A stretch of DNA of 64,000 nucleotides from Ascidiaceihabitans sp. Lineage in GTDB: Bacteria; Pseudomonadota; Alphaproteobacteria; Rhodobacterales; Rhodobacteraceae. The notes beneath the pieces are model-generated. The model was not told the DNA's origin. It saw only the letters and a program-made list of their open reading frames with translations, and did not search any database. The DNA lies in assembly GCA_029251465.1 (NCBI GenBank), contig JAQXDI010000064.1:1-64000 (forward strand), in the 5' to 3' direction. Below are positions 16,988-25,867 of the stretch, piece after piece (position 1 is the first letter of the stretch; each line of letters begins with the position of its first letter). The position numbers and the translations under genes were made by a program.

Positions 16988-19543
16988 ATGTTCAGATTCA
17001 TCCTGTCGTTTTTCGGCGGAATTTTCACAACGATAACAATGGGTTTGGCTATGATGGCCTTAACCATTGGCGCGACATTCTGGATGTATGGGCGCGATTT
17101 GCCCAGCCACGAATCTTTGGCAGAATACGCACCGCCCACGATCAGCCGGATTTATTCTGGCCAGGGGCGTTTGATTGATGAATTCGCCAAGGAACGACGT
17201 TTGTTTGCCCCTGCGGATTCGATCCCTGTTTTGATCAAACAGGCGTTTGTCAGTGCGGAAGACAAGAATTTCTACGAACACGAAGGTTACGATTTGCGCC
17301 AAATCGGGGCGGCGGCGTTCACAGCGTTAAAGACGCGCGGTGGCGATGTGCGTGGGGCCTCGACGATCACACAGCAGGTGATGAAAAACTTTTTGCTCGG
17401 CGGGGAACGCCGTGCACAGCGCAAGGTTCAAGAGATCATTCTGGCCGCACGGATCGAACAAACGCTGGACAAAGACCAGATTCTTGAGCTGTACCTGAAC
17501 GAGATTTTCTTGGGTCAAAACAGCTTTGGCATCGCGGCGGCCAGCCAGACTTATTTCAACAAAACGCTTAGCGAATTGGCCCCCCACGAGGCGGCGATGC
17601 TCGCCAGCCTGCCCAAAGCGCCGTCTGATTTTCACCCGGTACGCCGCAAAGACCGGCTGACATCGCGCCGTAATTTCGTGCTTAAAGAGATGATGGAAAA
17701 CGGCTACATCACCGCTGATGTTTATGAAAGCGAGCGGATTTTACCGCTGAAATCCGTGCAAAACGGCGACTACACCAGCTTTAAAAAAGACCTTCCGCCG
17801 CGTGACTATTTCACCGATGAAATCCGCCGCCAACTGAGCCAAGATTTTGGCGAGGGTGAATTTTTCACTGGCGGGATGACCGTGCGTGCCACCATCGACA
17901 ACGAAATGCAGCCTGTCGCTGCGGATGCGTTGCAGCGCCAGTTGGAACGTTACGACCGTGGTCGTGGCGTGTGGCATGGCAGTGGCCAAACCATTCCGGT
18001 CGCGCAATTGGACAGTGAGGTCAATTGGCGCACGGCTCTGTCCAAAACGGAAATCGCGCGCGACATTGCGTTGGAAAACCAGTGGTATCCGGCGGTTGTT
18101 CTTGAGGTTGGCAGCACTGAGGCCCGGATTGGTATCGAAGGCGTTAAGGATGACGCTGACGGCCACTGGATTTCTGCGAAAGACGTACAGTGGGCCCGAA
18201 AGCGGCTCGAAGATGGCTCGCTTGGGCGCAAAGCCCAAGTTGCCGGTGATCTGCTCGCAGTCGGCGAAGTCGTACACGTGCGCCGCATGACGGCTGATGC
18301 GGACGGCAGTTTCATCCGCTGGACATTGCGCCAAGAGCCAGAAGTGCAGGGCGGCTTTGTCGCGATGGACGTAGACACAGGCCGCGTAATCGCGATGCAG
18401 GGTGGCTTTAGCTATCAGGCGTCGGTGTTCAATCGCGCGACACAAGCGCGTCGCCAACCGGGCTCCAGCTTTAAGCCGTTTGTGTATGCAGCGGCCCTCG
18501 ATAGTGGTTATTCACCGGCGACGATTGTGGTCGATGCGCCCATCGAAATCAACACGCCGCAAGGGCTGTGGCGTCCGCGAAATTCATCGAACAAATTCTA
18601 CGGCCCGACACCATTGCGCACGGGGATTGAACAATCTCGGAACCTGATGACCATCCGTTTGGCCGAAGAAGTTGGCATGGACACGGTCGCATCTTACGCC
18701 GAGAAATTCGGGGTCTACAACAACATGGGCCGTTTCCTTGCGAACTCGCTTGGATCAGAAGAAACCACGCTTTATCAAATGGTTGCAGCCTACGCGATGT
18801 TTGCAAATGGCGGCGAACGCATCCGCCCGACGCTGGTGGACCGCATTCAGGATCGCTATGGCAAAACCATCTTTCGCCATGACGAACGTTCTTGCGAAGA
18901 CTGCCGCGTCGCGTCTTTGGATCAAGGGTTGGGACCGCGCATTATTTCAGACCGCGAGCGGGTGATGGATTCGATCACGGCCTATCAGCTGACGTCGATG
19001 ATGCGCGGTGTTGTCGAACGCGGCACGGCACGTAAAACCGTGAACCTATCCGTGCCGACAGCCGGTAAAACAGGCACGACAAACGATTCAAAAGATGTTT
19101 GGTTTGTGGGCTTTACCAGCAATATCGTTGCGGGCTGCTACATCGGTTTTGACACACCGCGCTCGTTAGGCAAGGGGGCGTCGGGTGGTGGAATGTGCGG
19201 ACCTGTGTTCCAACAATTTATGAAAGAAGCGACCAAGAAATTTGGTGGTGGTGCGTTTGACGTGCCTCCGGGCGGGCATTTTATCAATATCGACCGCTTT
19301 ACTGGCGCACGTTTGGGCGATGGTGCGAGCGGTGACAACGTTGTCTCTGAGTATTTCCGTGACGGCGAAGAACCAATCTTTGGTATCGCGTTTGATGGCG
19401 GTTTTGCAATGGGCGCAGATTTACTACTGTTCAGGCAAGAGGGTGGAACTGGCGGCAAAGAAGTCACCACATCGTCGGGCAAAAAAGCGGTTGTCGGGCC
19501 AAAAGCGAACTTTGGCACGCTAAGCTCGGGCGGTCTCTATTAG
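16988..19543 (+). CDS. mrcA: penicillin-binding protein 1A
   Basis: An 851-residue class A PBP: cytoplasmic stub and one membrane anchor (residues about 5-30), a GT51 transglycosylase domain (EDKNFYEHEG at about 92, STITQQVMKNFLL at about 124, EIFLGQNSFGI), an OB-like insert, and a transpeptidase domain with catalytic serine in GSSFKPF near residue 493 and KTGTTNDSKDVWFVGF near 692. It polymerises glycan strands and cross-links peptides. Length and the insert match proteobacterial PBP1A. The first bases upstream hold no strong promoter. It follows the amidase gene. Confidence 0.94.
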   Translation: MFRFILSFFGGIFTTITMGLAMMALTIGATFWMYGRDLPSHESLAEYAPPTISRIYSGQGRLIDEFAKERRLFAPADSIPVLIKQAFVSAEDKNFYEHEGYDLRQIGAAAFTALKTRGGDVRGASTITQQVMKNFLLGGERRAQRKVQEIILAARIEQTLDKDQILELYLNEIFLGQNSFGIAAASQTYFNKTLSELAPHEAAMLASLPKAPSDFHPVRRKDRLTSRRNFVLKEMMENGYITADVYESERILPLKSVQNGDYTSFKKDLPPRDYFTDEIRRQLSQDFGEGEFFTGGMTVRATIDNEMQPVAADALQRQLERYDRGRGVWHGSGQTIPVAQLDSEVNWRTALSKTEIARDIALENQWYPAVVLEVGSTEARIGIEGVKDDADGHWISAKDVQWARKRLEDGSLGRKAQVAGDLLAVGEVVHVRRMTADADGSFIRWTLRQEPEVQGGFVAMDVDTGRVIAMQGGFSYQASVFNRATQARRQPGSSFKPFVYAAALDSGYSPATIVVDAPIEINTPQGLWRPRNSSNKFYGPTPLRTGIEQSRNLMTIRLAEEVGMDTVASYAEKFGVYNNMGRFLANSLGSEETTLYQMVAAYAMFANGGERIRPTLVDRIQDRYGKTIFRHDERSCEDCRVASLDQGLGPRIISDRERVMDSITAYQLTSMMRGVVERGTARKTVNLSVPTAGKTGTTNDSKDVWFVGFTSNIVAGCYIGFDTPRSLGKGASGGGMCGPVFQQFMKEATKKFGGGAFDVPPGGHFINIDRFTGARLGDGASGDNVVSEYFRDGEEPIFGIAFDGGFAMGADLLLFRQEGGTGGKEVTTSSGKKAVVGPKANFGTLSSGGLY

Positions 19544-19552
19544 CGCACACGT

Positions 19553-19571
19553 GGTGGGCGACACGCCCACC
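19553..19571. terminator. hairpin after the PBP1A gene
   Basis: A perfect 8-base stem GGTGGGCG/CGCCCACC with a three-base loop, ten bases after the PBP1A stop. There is no T-run, so it may be a processing or 3' stabilising hairpin rather than an intrinsic terminator. Only one copy was seen in the window. Confidence 0.5.
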
Positions 19572-19641
19572 TTACCCGCTTGCCGCAGCCTCATCGCTGG
19601 TTTATCACCCTAATCCTAAATAGTTTTTAAGGATCACGCAG

Positions 19642-20766
19642 ATGCGCGCTGAGGTTCAAAACACGGTCGCAGAGATTGAAAAATCGCTGGAGCTTTTGGC
19701 ACAACGTTTGGACGTTGAAACCGCGCAGTTCCGGTTGGAAGAATTTAATGCGCGCGTTGAGGATCCGAACCTGTGGGATGACGCGGAAGCGGCCCAAAAA
19801 CTGATGCGCGAACGGCAGAATTTAGTTGATGCAATAGGGACTTATGAAGGCATCAAAACCGACCTGAACGACAACGTCGAGATGATCGAATTGGGCGAAA
19901 TGGAAGAGGACCAAGAGGTCATCACCGATGCCGAGAACGCATTGAAATCCCTGGCTATCACCGCCGCCCAGAAAGAGTTGGAAGCGCTGTTAGACGGCGA
20001 AGCGGATGGCAATGATACGTTCCTCGAAATCAACTCGGGCGCAGGCGGAACAGAAAGCTGTGATTGGGCGTCGATGTTGGCACGCATGTACGTGCGTTGG
20101 GCCGAGAAAAAGGGCTACAAAGTCGAACTTCAATCCGAAAGTGCGGGCGAAGAGGCGGGGATCAAATCCGCGACCTACAAGATCAGCGGCCTGAACGCTT
20201 ATGGCTGGATGAAGTCGGAATCGGGCGTGCACCGCTTGGTCCGTATTTCGCCGTTTGACAGTGCTGCAAAACGGCACACCTCGTTTACCTCGGTCGGGGT
20301 TTATCCAGTTGTCGATGACAATATCGAAATCGAAGTGACCCCGTCTGACATCCGCATCGACACATACCGGTCATCCGGCGCTGGCGGTCAGCACGTGAAC
20401 ACCACGGATTCGGCAGTTCGGATCACGCACGCCCCGACCGGCATCGTTGTAACCTCCTCTGAGAAATCGCAGCACCAGAACCGTGACATCGCCATGAAAG
20501 CGTTGAAATCGCGGCTGTACCAGATGGAGCTGGACCGCCGGAACGCCGCCGTGAACGAGATGCACGAAAACAAGGGCGACGCCGGTTGGGGTAACCAGAT
20601 CCGGTCCTATGTTTTGCAGCCTTATCAGATGGTTAAAGACTTGCGCACCAATTATGAAACCTCTGACACCAAGGGCGTGTTGGACGGCGATCTAGACGGG
20701 CTCATGGGCGCGACCCTGGCGTTGGCCGTCGCAGGCAAAAGCCGCGCAGAGGCCCAAGGCAACTAA
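19642..20766 (+). CDS. prfB: peptide chain release factor 2
   Basis: A 374-residue class I release factor. [16 protein letters not shown] holds the universal GGQ that triggers peptidyl-tRNA hydrolysis, and [15 protein letters not shown] carries the SPF anticodon tripeptide that marks RF2 (UGA/UAA). The N-terminal helical domain is intact. Unlike the E. coli gene, the reading frame is continuous from ATG 19642 with no internal UGA, so no programmed +1 frameshift is needed. The GGATC upstream is a modest ribosome site. Confidence 0.96.
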   Translation: MRAEVQNTVAEIEKSLELLAQRLDVETAQFRLEEFNARVEDPNLWDDAEAAQKLMRERQNLVDAIGTYEGIKTDLNDNVEMIELGEMEEDQEVITDAENALKSLAITAAQKELEALLDGEADGNDTFLEINSGAGGTESCDWASMLARMYVRWAEKKGYKVELQSESAGEEAGIKSATYKISGLNAYGWMKSESGVHRLVRISPFDSAAKRHTSFTSVGVYPVVDDNIEIEVTPSDIRIDTYRSSGAGGQHVNTTDSAVRITHAPTGIVVTSSEKSQHQNRDIAMKALKSRLYQMELDRRNAAVNEMHENKGDAGWGNQIRSYVLQPYQMVKDLRTNYETSDTKGVLDGDLDGLMGATLALAVAGKSRAEAQGN

Positions 20767-20788
20767 GCTGTCGTTTTTGGCATGGTAA

Positions 20789-20806
20789 GGTGCATCTTGA
20801 TGCACC
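20789..20806 (+). terminator. hairpin after prfB
   Basis: GGTGCATC and GATGCACC are separated by TT, a tight 8-base inverted repeat just after the prfB stop. It lacks a T-run. It may limit transcription into the amidase gene or be a binding palindrome. Confidence 0.35.
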
Positions 20807-20847
20807 CCGTGCTTGCGTCCTGACCGCGTTCAGGGTTTGATCGCGAC

Positions 20848-22257
20848 ATGACAGATTTTACTTATGAAAGCGCCTTAGCGCTGTCCGAAAAACTCGAGCG
20901 TGGCGACATCAGCGCGCGCGAGCTGATGCGTTCAACTTTGGATCGTGTTGAGGCGGTCAACGGCGACGTGAACGCAATCGTTTCACTGCGCGATGGCGAT
21001 GATTTGATGGCCGAAGCCAAAGACGCAGAAACCACACCACGCAAGGGCTGGTTGCACGGTATTCCCATCGCAATCAAAGACTTGGGCAACGCGGCAGGCC
21101 TACCAACGTCCATGGGATCACCGCTGTTTGCCGGGCAAATGGCCGATACCGATGATTTGGTTGTCGCCAATTTGCGCAACGCTGGCGCGATTGTGATCGG
21201 CAAAACCAACACGCCGGAATTTGGCCTTGGGTCGCACACATTCAACCCTGTTTTCGGGGCGACGCGCAATCCGTACGGGCATGGCCAAACGGCTGGCGGT
21301 TCCTCTGGTGGGGCAGCTGTGGCGTTGGCGACAGGCATGCTGAGCGTTGCTGACGGGTCCGATATGATGGGGTCCTTGCGCAATCCTGCGGCGTGGAACA
21401 ATGTTTTCGGAATGCGCCCAAGTTGGGGGTTGATCCCGTCCGAGCCCAAGGGGGATAGTTTTATCCATCAGATGGCCACAAACGGCCCGATGGCGCGTAA
21501 TCCTGCTGACATGGCTGCATTGCTCGACACAATGGCCAGCCTTGATCCGCGCCAGCCGCATGGCACCAGCCAAGCCCCCGCACTGCCGCAAATCGACGGT
21601 GATGTCGCAGGGACACGTGTCGGCTGGTTGGGCGATTGGGGCGGCGTGCTGGTTTACGAAGACGGGATCACAGCGCTTGCCGAAACCGCCCTTGGTCAGA
21701 TGGCTGACATCGGTTGTGTCGTTCAAGATTTGCCTGCGCCGTTCAGCGCCGCCGCGATTTGGGACAGCTGGACCACGCTGCGCTCGTTCATGGTTGGCAG
21801 TGGTTTGGCCCCGATGTTGCAAGACCCCGCAAAGCGAGACCGGCTCAAGGCCACGGCAATTTGGGAAGCCGAACGTTACCTGGGCATGCCCGCAACAGAG
21901 GTACATCGCGCCAGTGTTATTCGGTCCAAGTGGTTCCAAACATCAGCGCAACTTTTTGAAAACGTGGATGTTTTGGTGCTTCCTTCGGCCCAAGTTTGGC
22001 CGTTTGACGTGGATGTTGAATACCCCACGGATATCGCCGGACGCAGCATGGACACGTATCATCGTTGGATGGAAGTCATGATTGCGCCAAGCCTTTTGGG
22101 ACTGCCTGTGGTTAACATTCCGATGGGGTTTGGTGGGCCAAACAACCTGCCAATGGGGCTGCAATTGATTGGCAAACGCGGGTCGGATGCGGCGTTGTTA
22201 CGCTTGGCAAATGCGTGGCACGCAGCCACCGATTGGCCCAACGTGCGCCGGATCTAG
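20848..22257 (+). CDS. amidase-signature family amidase
   Basis: A 469-residue enzyme of the amidase-signature family. The Ser-cisSer-Lys triad is visible: Lys in GIPIAIKDLGN (about 75), cis-Ser in GGSSGGAAVAL (about 152) and nucleophile Ser in MMGSLRNPAAW (about 176). It hydrolyses amides; the substrate is unknown. It is unlikely to be GatA because no gatB or gatC is adjacent and the C-terminal half differs. Its stop codon shares the tetramer CTAG (22254-22257) with the small protein on the other strand. Confidence 0.85.
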   Translation: MTDFTYESALALSEKLERGDISARELMRSTLDRVEAVNGDVNAIVSLRDGDDLMAEAKDAETTPRKGWLHGIPIAIKDLGNAAGLPTSMGSPLFAGQMADTDDLVVANLRNAGAIVIGKTNTPEFGLGSHTFNPVFGATRNPYGHGQTAGGSSGGAAVALATGMLSVADGSDMMGSLRNPAAWNNVFGMRPSWGLIPSEPKGDSFIHQMATNGPMARNPADMAALLDTMASLDPRQPHGTSQAPALPQIDGDVAGTRVGWLGDWGGVLVYEDGITALAETALGQMADIGCVVQDLPAPFSAAAIWDSWTTLRSFMVGSGLAPMLQDPAKRDRLKATAIWEAERYLGMPATEVHRASVIRSKWFQTSAQLFENVDVLVLPSAQVWPFDVDVEYPTDIAGRSMDTYHRWMEVMIAPSLLGLPVVNIPMGFGGPNNLPMGLQLIGKRGSDAALLRLANAWHAATDWPNVRRI

Positions 22258-22472
22258 GCCGCTGGTTCGCGCCCGTGTTTCACAAGATGCGCGCGCAGTG
22301 TTTCAGTGTTTGAATGTCCGATTTCCAACGCAAATACGTAGGCATGCGTTAGGTAAAAGCAGGCGGTGTCCACATCGCCGGCACCATCTGCTGCTAGTGT
22401 GTACAGGTTAACCAATTGGGCCGCGTCATTTGTTGCATGCGCCGCCAAAAGCTGCGCGTCCAGAGTGTTCAT
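22254..22472 (-). CDS. small hypothetical protein coupled to the Rieske oxygenase
   Basis: A 72-residue, mostly helical protein (AQLLAAHATNDAAQLVNLYTL, then TACFYLTHAYVFALEIG) with no recognised domain. Its ATG overlaps the Rieske oxygenase stop by four bases (ATGA), so it is almost certainly co-translated and real. Its helical pattern resembles half of a tetratricopeptide-like pair, which is only a guess. A partner or assembly role for the oxygenase is possible but not shown. Confidence 0.7.
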   Translation of the reverse strand: MNTLDAQLLAAHATNDAAQLVNLYTLAADGAGDVDTACFYLTHAYVFALEIGHSNTETLRAHLVKHGREPAA

Positions 22473-23626
22473 TCAGCTGCAAGGTTTGCGCTGCGATGCT
22501 TGGCAATCCGCGCCGCAACCCAAGCATGAAACAGATGCGTCGGACCATCCATCGCAGGTGAAAAACGCCCGCCATCAAATTTTGGTCCATGCCGGCCTCG
22601 CTGCATGCCCTCAACAACAAACACGTCCTCGGCAAACACCTCTTTCCAGAGCGTCGTGTTCTTTGCACGCAAAGCCGCATCGGTGGTGTCGGATGCATAA
22701 TAAAAATGAATGTTTTCGACGGTTTTTTCCGGTCCTTCGGGGACCAAAACGATCGCGAATGTATGGTCGCGGTGCACGCCCAACAGGACATTTGGAAATG
22801 CCGTGATGTATTCTGCGGCCGTATCCCATTTGTCTGAAATCCCTGAAAAATCAGGAAAAGTCTGCCCGTGATCGTCGGTCAACTGGCGGTACAAATACGT
22901 GCCTTGGCCCGCGTAAGTGTCTGCCTTTTCAATGTGATAGTGGTCCTCAAGCTTTGAATAGCTGTTAAGCCCGGGGTGCACCCACGGCAAATGATAGCTT
23001 TCGCAGTAATTTTCAACGGCAAGCTTCCAATTGCAATTTATCTCTAGCTGGAATGTGCTGTCAGGGCCGCCGTGAAACAGCGGTTTGTCGAAATCAGACC
23101 ACCGCGACAACAGGTCTGCGTTTGCCACTTCAAAATCAGGTGCGTCGCCCGAGACGTTGATCCAAACAACGTCCATCCACACGTGGCTGCGGATTTCGAA
23201 CAGGCCTAGCAACGCGCGGTCTATGCCCTCATGGGTGTTTTGGCCGGGACCGCCGACATGCGGGGTCGAGACCAGTTTGCCTTCGGTGGAATAGCACCAA
23301 CTGTGGTAGGGGCAGCGAATGGCACCTTCGATCTTGCGCGGCTCCGAAACCAAAATCATTCCGCGATGCCGGCAGGTGTTTTGGAACACACGCACAGCGC
23401 CGGATTTGTCACGGACCATCAGTAACGGCATGCCCAAAAAGGTTAAGGGCACCGCATCACCAATTTCGGAAATCTCGGCTGCCACGCCCAGTCCGGACCA
23501 GCCAGAAAACAGCAGCGCGTTTTTCTCTTCTTCAAAGACAGCGAGGTCAATGTAATGGGCGTTGGGCAGGCCATTTGCCTGCTCGATCGGGCGCTGAACG
23601 GCGTCGATTTCTGTTACGTGATCCAT
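22469..23626 (-). CDS. Rieske non-haem iron oxygenase, alpha subunit
   Basis: A 385-residue protein. The Rieske [2Fe-2S] domain has CRHRG and CPYHSW (Cys-His pairs about 16 residues apart) near residues 90-115. The catalytic domain holds the mononuclear iron ligands in ENYCESYHLPWVHPG (two His around residue 215) with the third acidic ligand expected in the C-terminal part. Such subunits oxidise aromatic rings or demethylate quaternary ammonium compounds such as betaines or carnitine; the substrate is not determined. No reductase subunit is adjacent, so it must draw electrons from a partner encoded elsewhere. Confidence 0.87.
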   Translation of the reverse strand: MDHVTEIDAVQRPIEQANGLPNAHYIDLAVFEEEKNALLFSGWSGLGVAAEISEIGDAVPLTFLGMPLLMVRDKSGAVRVFQNTCRHRGMILVSEPRKIEGAIRCPYHSWCYSTEGKLVSTPHVGGPGQNTHEGIDRALLGLFEIRSHVWMDVVWINVSGDAPDFEVANADLLSRWSDFDKPLFHGGPDSTFQLEINCNWKLAVENYCESYHLPWVHPGLNSYSKLEDHYHIEKADTYAGQGTYLYRQLTDDHGQTFPDFSGISDKWDTAAEYITAFPNVLLGVHRDHTFAIVLVPEGPEKTVENIHFYYASDTTDAALRAKNTTLWKEVFAEDVFVVEGMQRGRHGPKFDGGRFSPAMDGPTHLFHAWVAARIAKHRSANLAAE

Positions 23627-23727
23627 GCGAGAGCCCCCTGGGTGATCTTACTCCGAGGGTAACAACCGCGGATCACTCAGGCATGTTTATCAGCGACTTA
23701 ACTTTTCTGAAGGCGACATGATCGAGT

Positions 23728-24525
23728 TTAGCGAAACGGCTGGTTTGGCTGCAACAAGCGAATATCAAAGGGGCTGAGCGCGCTTGCATCGCAATATCCC
23801 GATGCGCGCGCGACCTTGAGTGCCGCGCCTAAATTTCGGCCCAGATGTTCATACACAATTCGAACTGCGCGTTCACCAGCGGGAGTTTCGCTTATGGTGC
23901 GGGATACATATCCGACCCAGAAGTTGTTTTCGAATGACGCAACGCGGTGCAGATAAGTAAAGGAACAGGTCATCGAATTTCGCCGTGAAATAACGCCGGC
24001 AACACCTTCTTCTTGCTGTAGAATTAATCCGCGGAATTCACGGGCATCTTGCGTCGGCGGCAACCCTTGCGAGGCCAGCGCTTGTTTGGTTTCATAGCCG
24101 CGAATGTAGGTGTTTGATCCTTCGCGTGTCACCCAAACGAGGCAGGTGACAAACTGACTGGCGTCCAGAAAACTTTGGCGGGCAAAGCGGTAGTATCCCG
24201 ATGGAAAAGTTTCTTCGGAAAGATCACGCGACCCAGTGCCAACAAAATCCTTGAGAAACAGGCTGGACAGCGGGTCTGATCCGCTGGTGATGGTTTCGAT
24301 CGGTTCCAACAAGACCCGCGCATCGATGTCGAAAAAATCGCAAATGCGTGCCAGAACATCCGGACGTGGAAAGCTTTCGCCAGCCAAATAACGGTTAAAC
24401 TGGGTGCGATTGATACCCAATTGGCGTGAGAGTTCTGAAATCGATGGGTATTCCTTGGCGAGATATCGCAAATTCGAACCAAACATACTGCGCAATTCGG
24501 CAGGGTTGCGGAAGGGATCGGCCAT
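23728..24525 (-). CDS. XRE-family transcriptional regulator
   Basis: A 265-residue protein with an N-terminal XRE helix-turn-helix (about residues 12-70): SISELSRQLGINRTQFNRYLAG is the recognition unit, then PRPDVLARICDFFDID. The remaining 190 residues form an unassigned sensor-like domain. The start at 24525 (MADPFRNP) has GGAG upstream; the longer frame to 24591 does not. It is divergent from the cold-shock-like gene, with a palindrome at 24647-24662 that it may bind. Confidence 0.8.
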   Translation of the reverse strand: MADPFRNPAELRSMFGSNLRYLAKEYPSISELSRQLGINRTQFNRYLAGESFPRPDVLARICDFFDIDARVLLEPIETITSGSDPLSSLFLKDFVGTGSRDLSEETFPSGYYRFARQSFLDASQFVTCLVWVTREGSNTYIRGYETKQALASQGLPPTQDAREFRGLILQQEEGVAGVISRRNSMTCSFTYLHRVASFENNFWVGYVSRTISETPAGERAVRIVYEHLGRNLGAALKVARASGYCDASALSPFDIRLLQPNQPFR

Positions 24526-24786
24526 ATAAGCTCCATTCGAAAGACATGCGCAAACCCGAGGTTGGTACCGATTACGTCGTTGAAAACTCACAAAAACAGG
24601 GCAGTTGCATCAATTGACGCCAACTAGGGGCGAAAGTGACGCGGTATAGTGTCGATACACTACGCAACCAGACACAAAAAGCAAGATAGAGTTGCAGACT
24701 TAACCATATTAACACCCGCTCGTTTTGTTTCTGATGGGGGTGGGGGACGAATTGCGAGTGGTGCAAAACGGGGAACTATAAATACT
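24526..24786. promoter_or_regulatory. divergent intergenic region with TAGTGT palindrome
   Basis: This AT-rich 261-base region separates the XRE gene from the small gene at 24787. It holds the inverted repeat TAGTGT-CGAT-ACACTA (24647-24662). A TTGACG lies at 24614 but the nearest TATAGT (24645) is 25 bases away, too far for a standard promoter, so the actual -10 is unclear. The palindrome is a candidate operator for the XRE regulator. Confidence 0.4.
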
Positions 24787-25068
24787 ATGATTGGGGTAGT
24801 ACTTTGGAAGAACACTGATGACGGCAGTGCGGTCATTTGGTGTGAAGATCAGGGCGATCTGGCGTTTTTGAATAATAAGGAAACCGTTCTGGACACGCAG
24901 GCATTTTTTGATGTCGGCGATGTTGTTGAGTTCGATGTTTTGATGCTTGAGAATATGCGCGGCGTGCAAAATTTGTCACGCTTGCAGGATCAAGCACGCC
25001 CGGAATTAGGGCACACCCTAAGCCGTTCAGAGCCCAGGACATCGCTTGACGGTGCTGAGATTATTTAA
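24787..25068 (+). CDS. cold-shock-domain-like small protein
   Basis: A 93-residue protein. The first 70 residues follow the layout of a cold-shock (OB-fold) domain: GVVLWKNTDDGSAVIWC takes the place of the G-x-V-x-W-F-N opening strand, the dipeptide pair QGDLAFL the central strand, and VGDVVEFDVL with MRGVQNLSRL the closing strands. The RNP1 aromatic residues (G-F-G-F) are lacking, so nucleic-acid binding may be lost or altered. GGGGA lies 12 bases before the ATG. The assignment to the fold is tentative. Confidence 0.55.
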   Translation: MIGVVLWKNTDDGSAVIWCEDQGDLAFLNNKETVLDTQAFFDVGDVVEFDVLMLENMRGVQNLSRLQDQARPELGHTLSRSEPRTSLDGAEII

Positions 25069-25094
25069 TTCAAAGATGCGTTTAAAGAAAGGAA

Positions 25095-25125
25095 ACCCTG
25101 CGAAAATGCTCGATCTTCGCAGGGT
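25095..25125. terminator. terminator between convergent genes
   Basis: A perfect 10-base stem ACCCTGCGAA/TTCGCAGGGT with an 11-base loop lies between the small cold-shock-like gene and ilvN, which converge. On the minus strand the stem is followed by TTT then CCTTTC, so it serves mainly ilvN. Confidence 0.6.
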
Positions 25126-25161
25126 AAATCAGCCTGATAATGCATTGTTATATCGTCGAAA

Positions 25162-25722
25162 TTAGTCGCCGCGTGAAAGAGCGGCGACACCAGTGCGTGC
25201 AACATCGACCAAACCCAGAGGGCGCATAAGATCGGCGAATGCGTCGATTTTTTCTGGGGCACCGGTGATTTCAAACACAAAGCTTTCTAATGTGCTGTCG
25301 ACCACGTTGGCGCGGAAAATGTCAGCCAGACGCAAGGCTTCGACCCGCTTTTCACCATTGCCAGCAACTTTGAACATCGCCAATTCGCGTTCGACGCATG
25401 GCCCTTCGACCGTCAAATCATGCACGTCGTGAACGGTCACAATGCGACCCAACTGGGCTTTGATTTGCTCGATCACTTGGGGGGTGCCGCTTGTCACAAT
25501 TGTGATGCGCGACAAATGTCCTTGATGATCAACTTCGGCGACTGTCAGGCTTTCGATGTTATAGCCACGCCCGGAAAACAACCCGATGACACGCGCCAAA
25601 ACGCCCGGTTCATTTTCGACCAGAACAGCCAATGTGTGACGCTCAATGACGTCAGAAAAATTCGGGCGCAGATTGTAGGCGGACTTTGAAGACGCGCCTT
25701 TGTTCAGTTTCAGAGCGGACAT
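25162..25722 (-). CDS. ilvN: acetolactate synthase small (regulatory) subunit
   Basis: A 186-residue protein with an N-terminal ACT domain (HTLAVLVENEPGVLARVIGLFSGRGYNIESL, residues about 25-60 region) and a C-terminal ALS_ss_C domain ending with the DAFADLMRPLGLVDVARTG region. It binds valine and confers feedback control on the catalytic subunit. The ATG at 25722 has GGAAG upstream. Its catalytic partner ilvB is not adjacent but 2.2 kb away, beyond an opposite-strand kinase, so the two are not in one operon here. Confidence 0.93.
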   Translation of the reverse strand: MSALKLNKGASSKSAYNLRPNFSDVIERHTLAVLVENEPGVLARVIGLFSGRGYNIESLTVAEVDHQGHLSRITIVTSGTPQVIEQIKAQLGRIVTVHDVHDLTVEGPCVERELAMFKVAGNGEKRVEALRLADIFRANVVDSTLESFVFEITGAPEKIDAFADLMRPLGLVDVARTGVAALSRGD

Positions 25723-25867
25723 ATCACTTCCAGTTTTCAAGACATTAAGCAGGGCTAGGCTATCGTTTCAAACGGGCTAAGGCCAGTGCTTGCACCCTTT
25801 TGGACGCTCATTTTCTTTTAATTTATTGAGGATATGACCACAGGTGCGAATTTGTAATGGACGTTTT

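Noticed and set aside
19553-19571. REP-like repetitive extragenic element
   Set aside because: Only one copy of this hairpin was seen, so a repeat family cannot be claimed from this window.
19642-19760. Programmed frameshift in prfB
   Set aside because: The reading frame is continuous with no internal UGA near codon 25, so the E. coli type frameshift is absent.
20848-22257. Amidase as GatA of the Glu-tRNA amidotransferase
   Set aside because: No gatB or gatC is present; the active-site motifs fit the general amidase-signature family.
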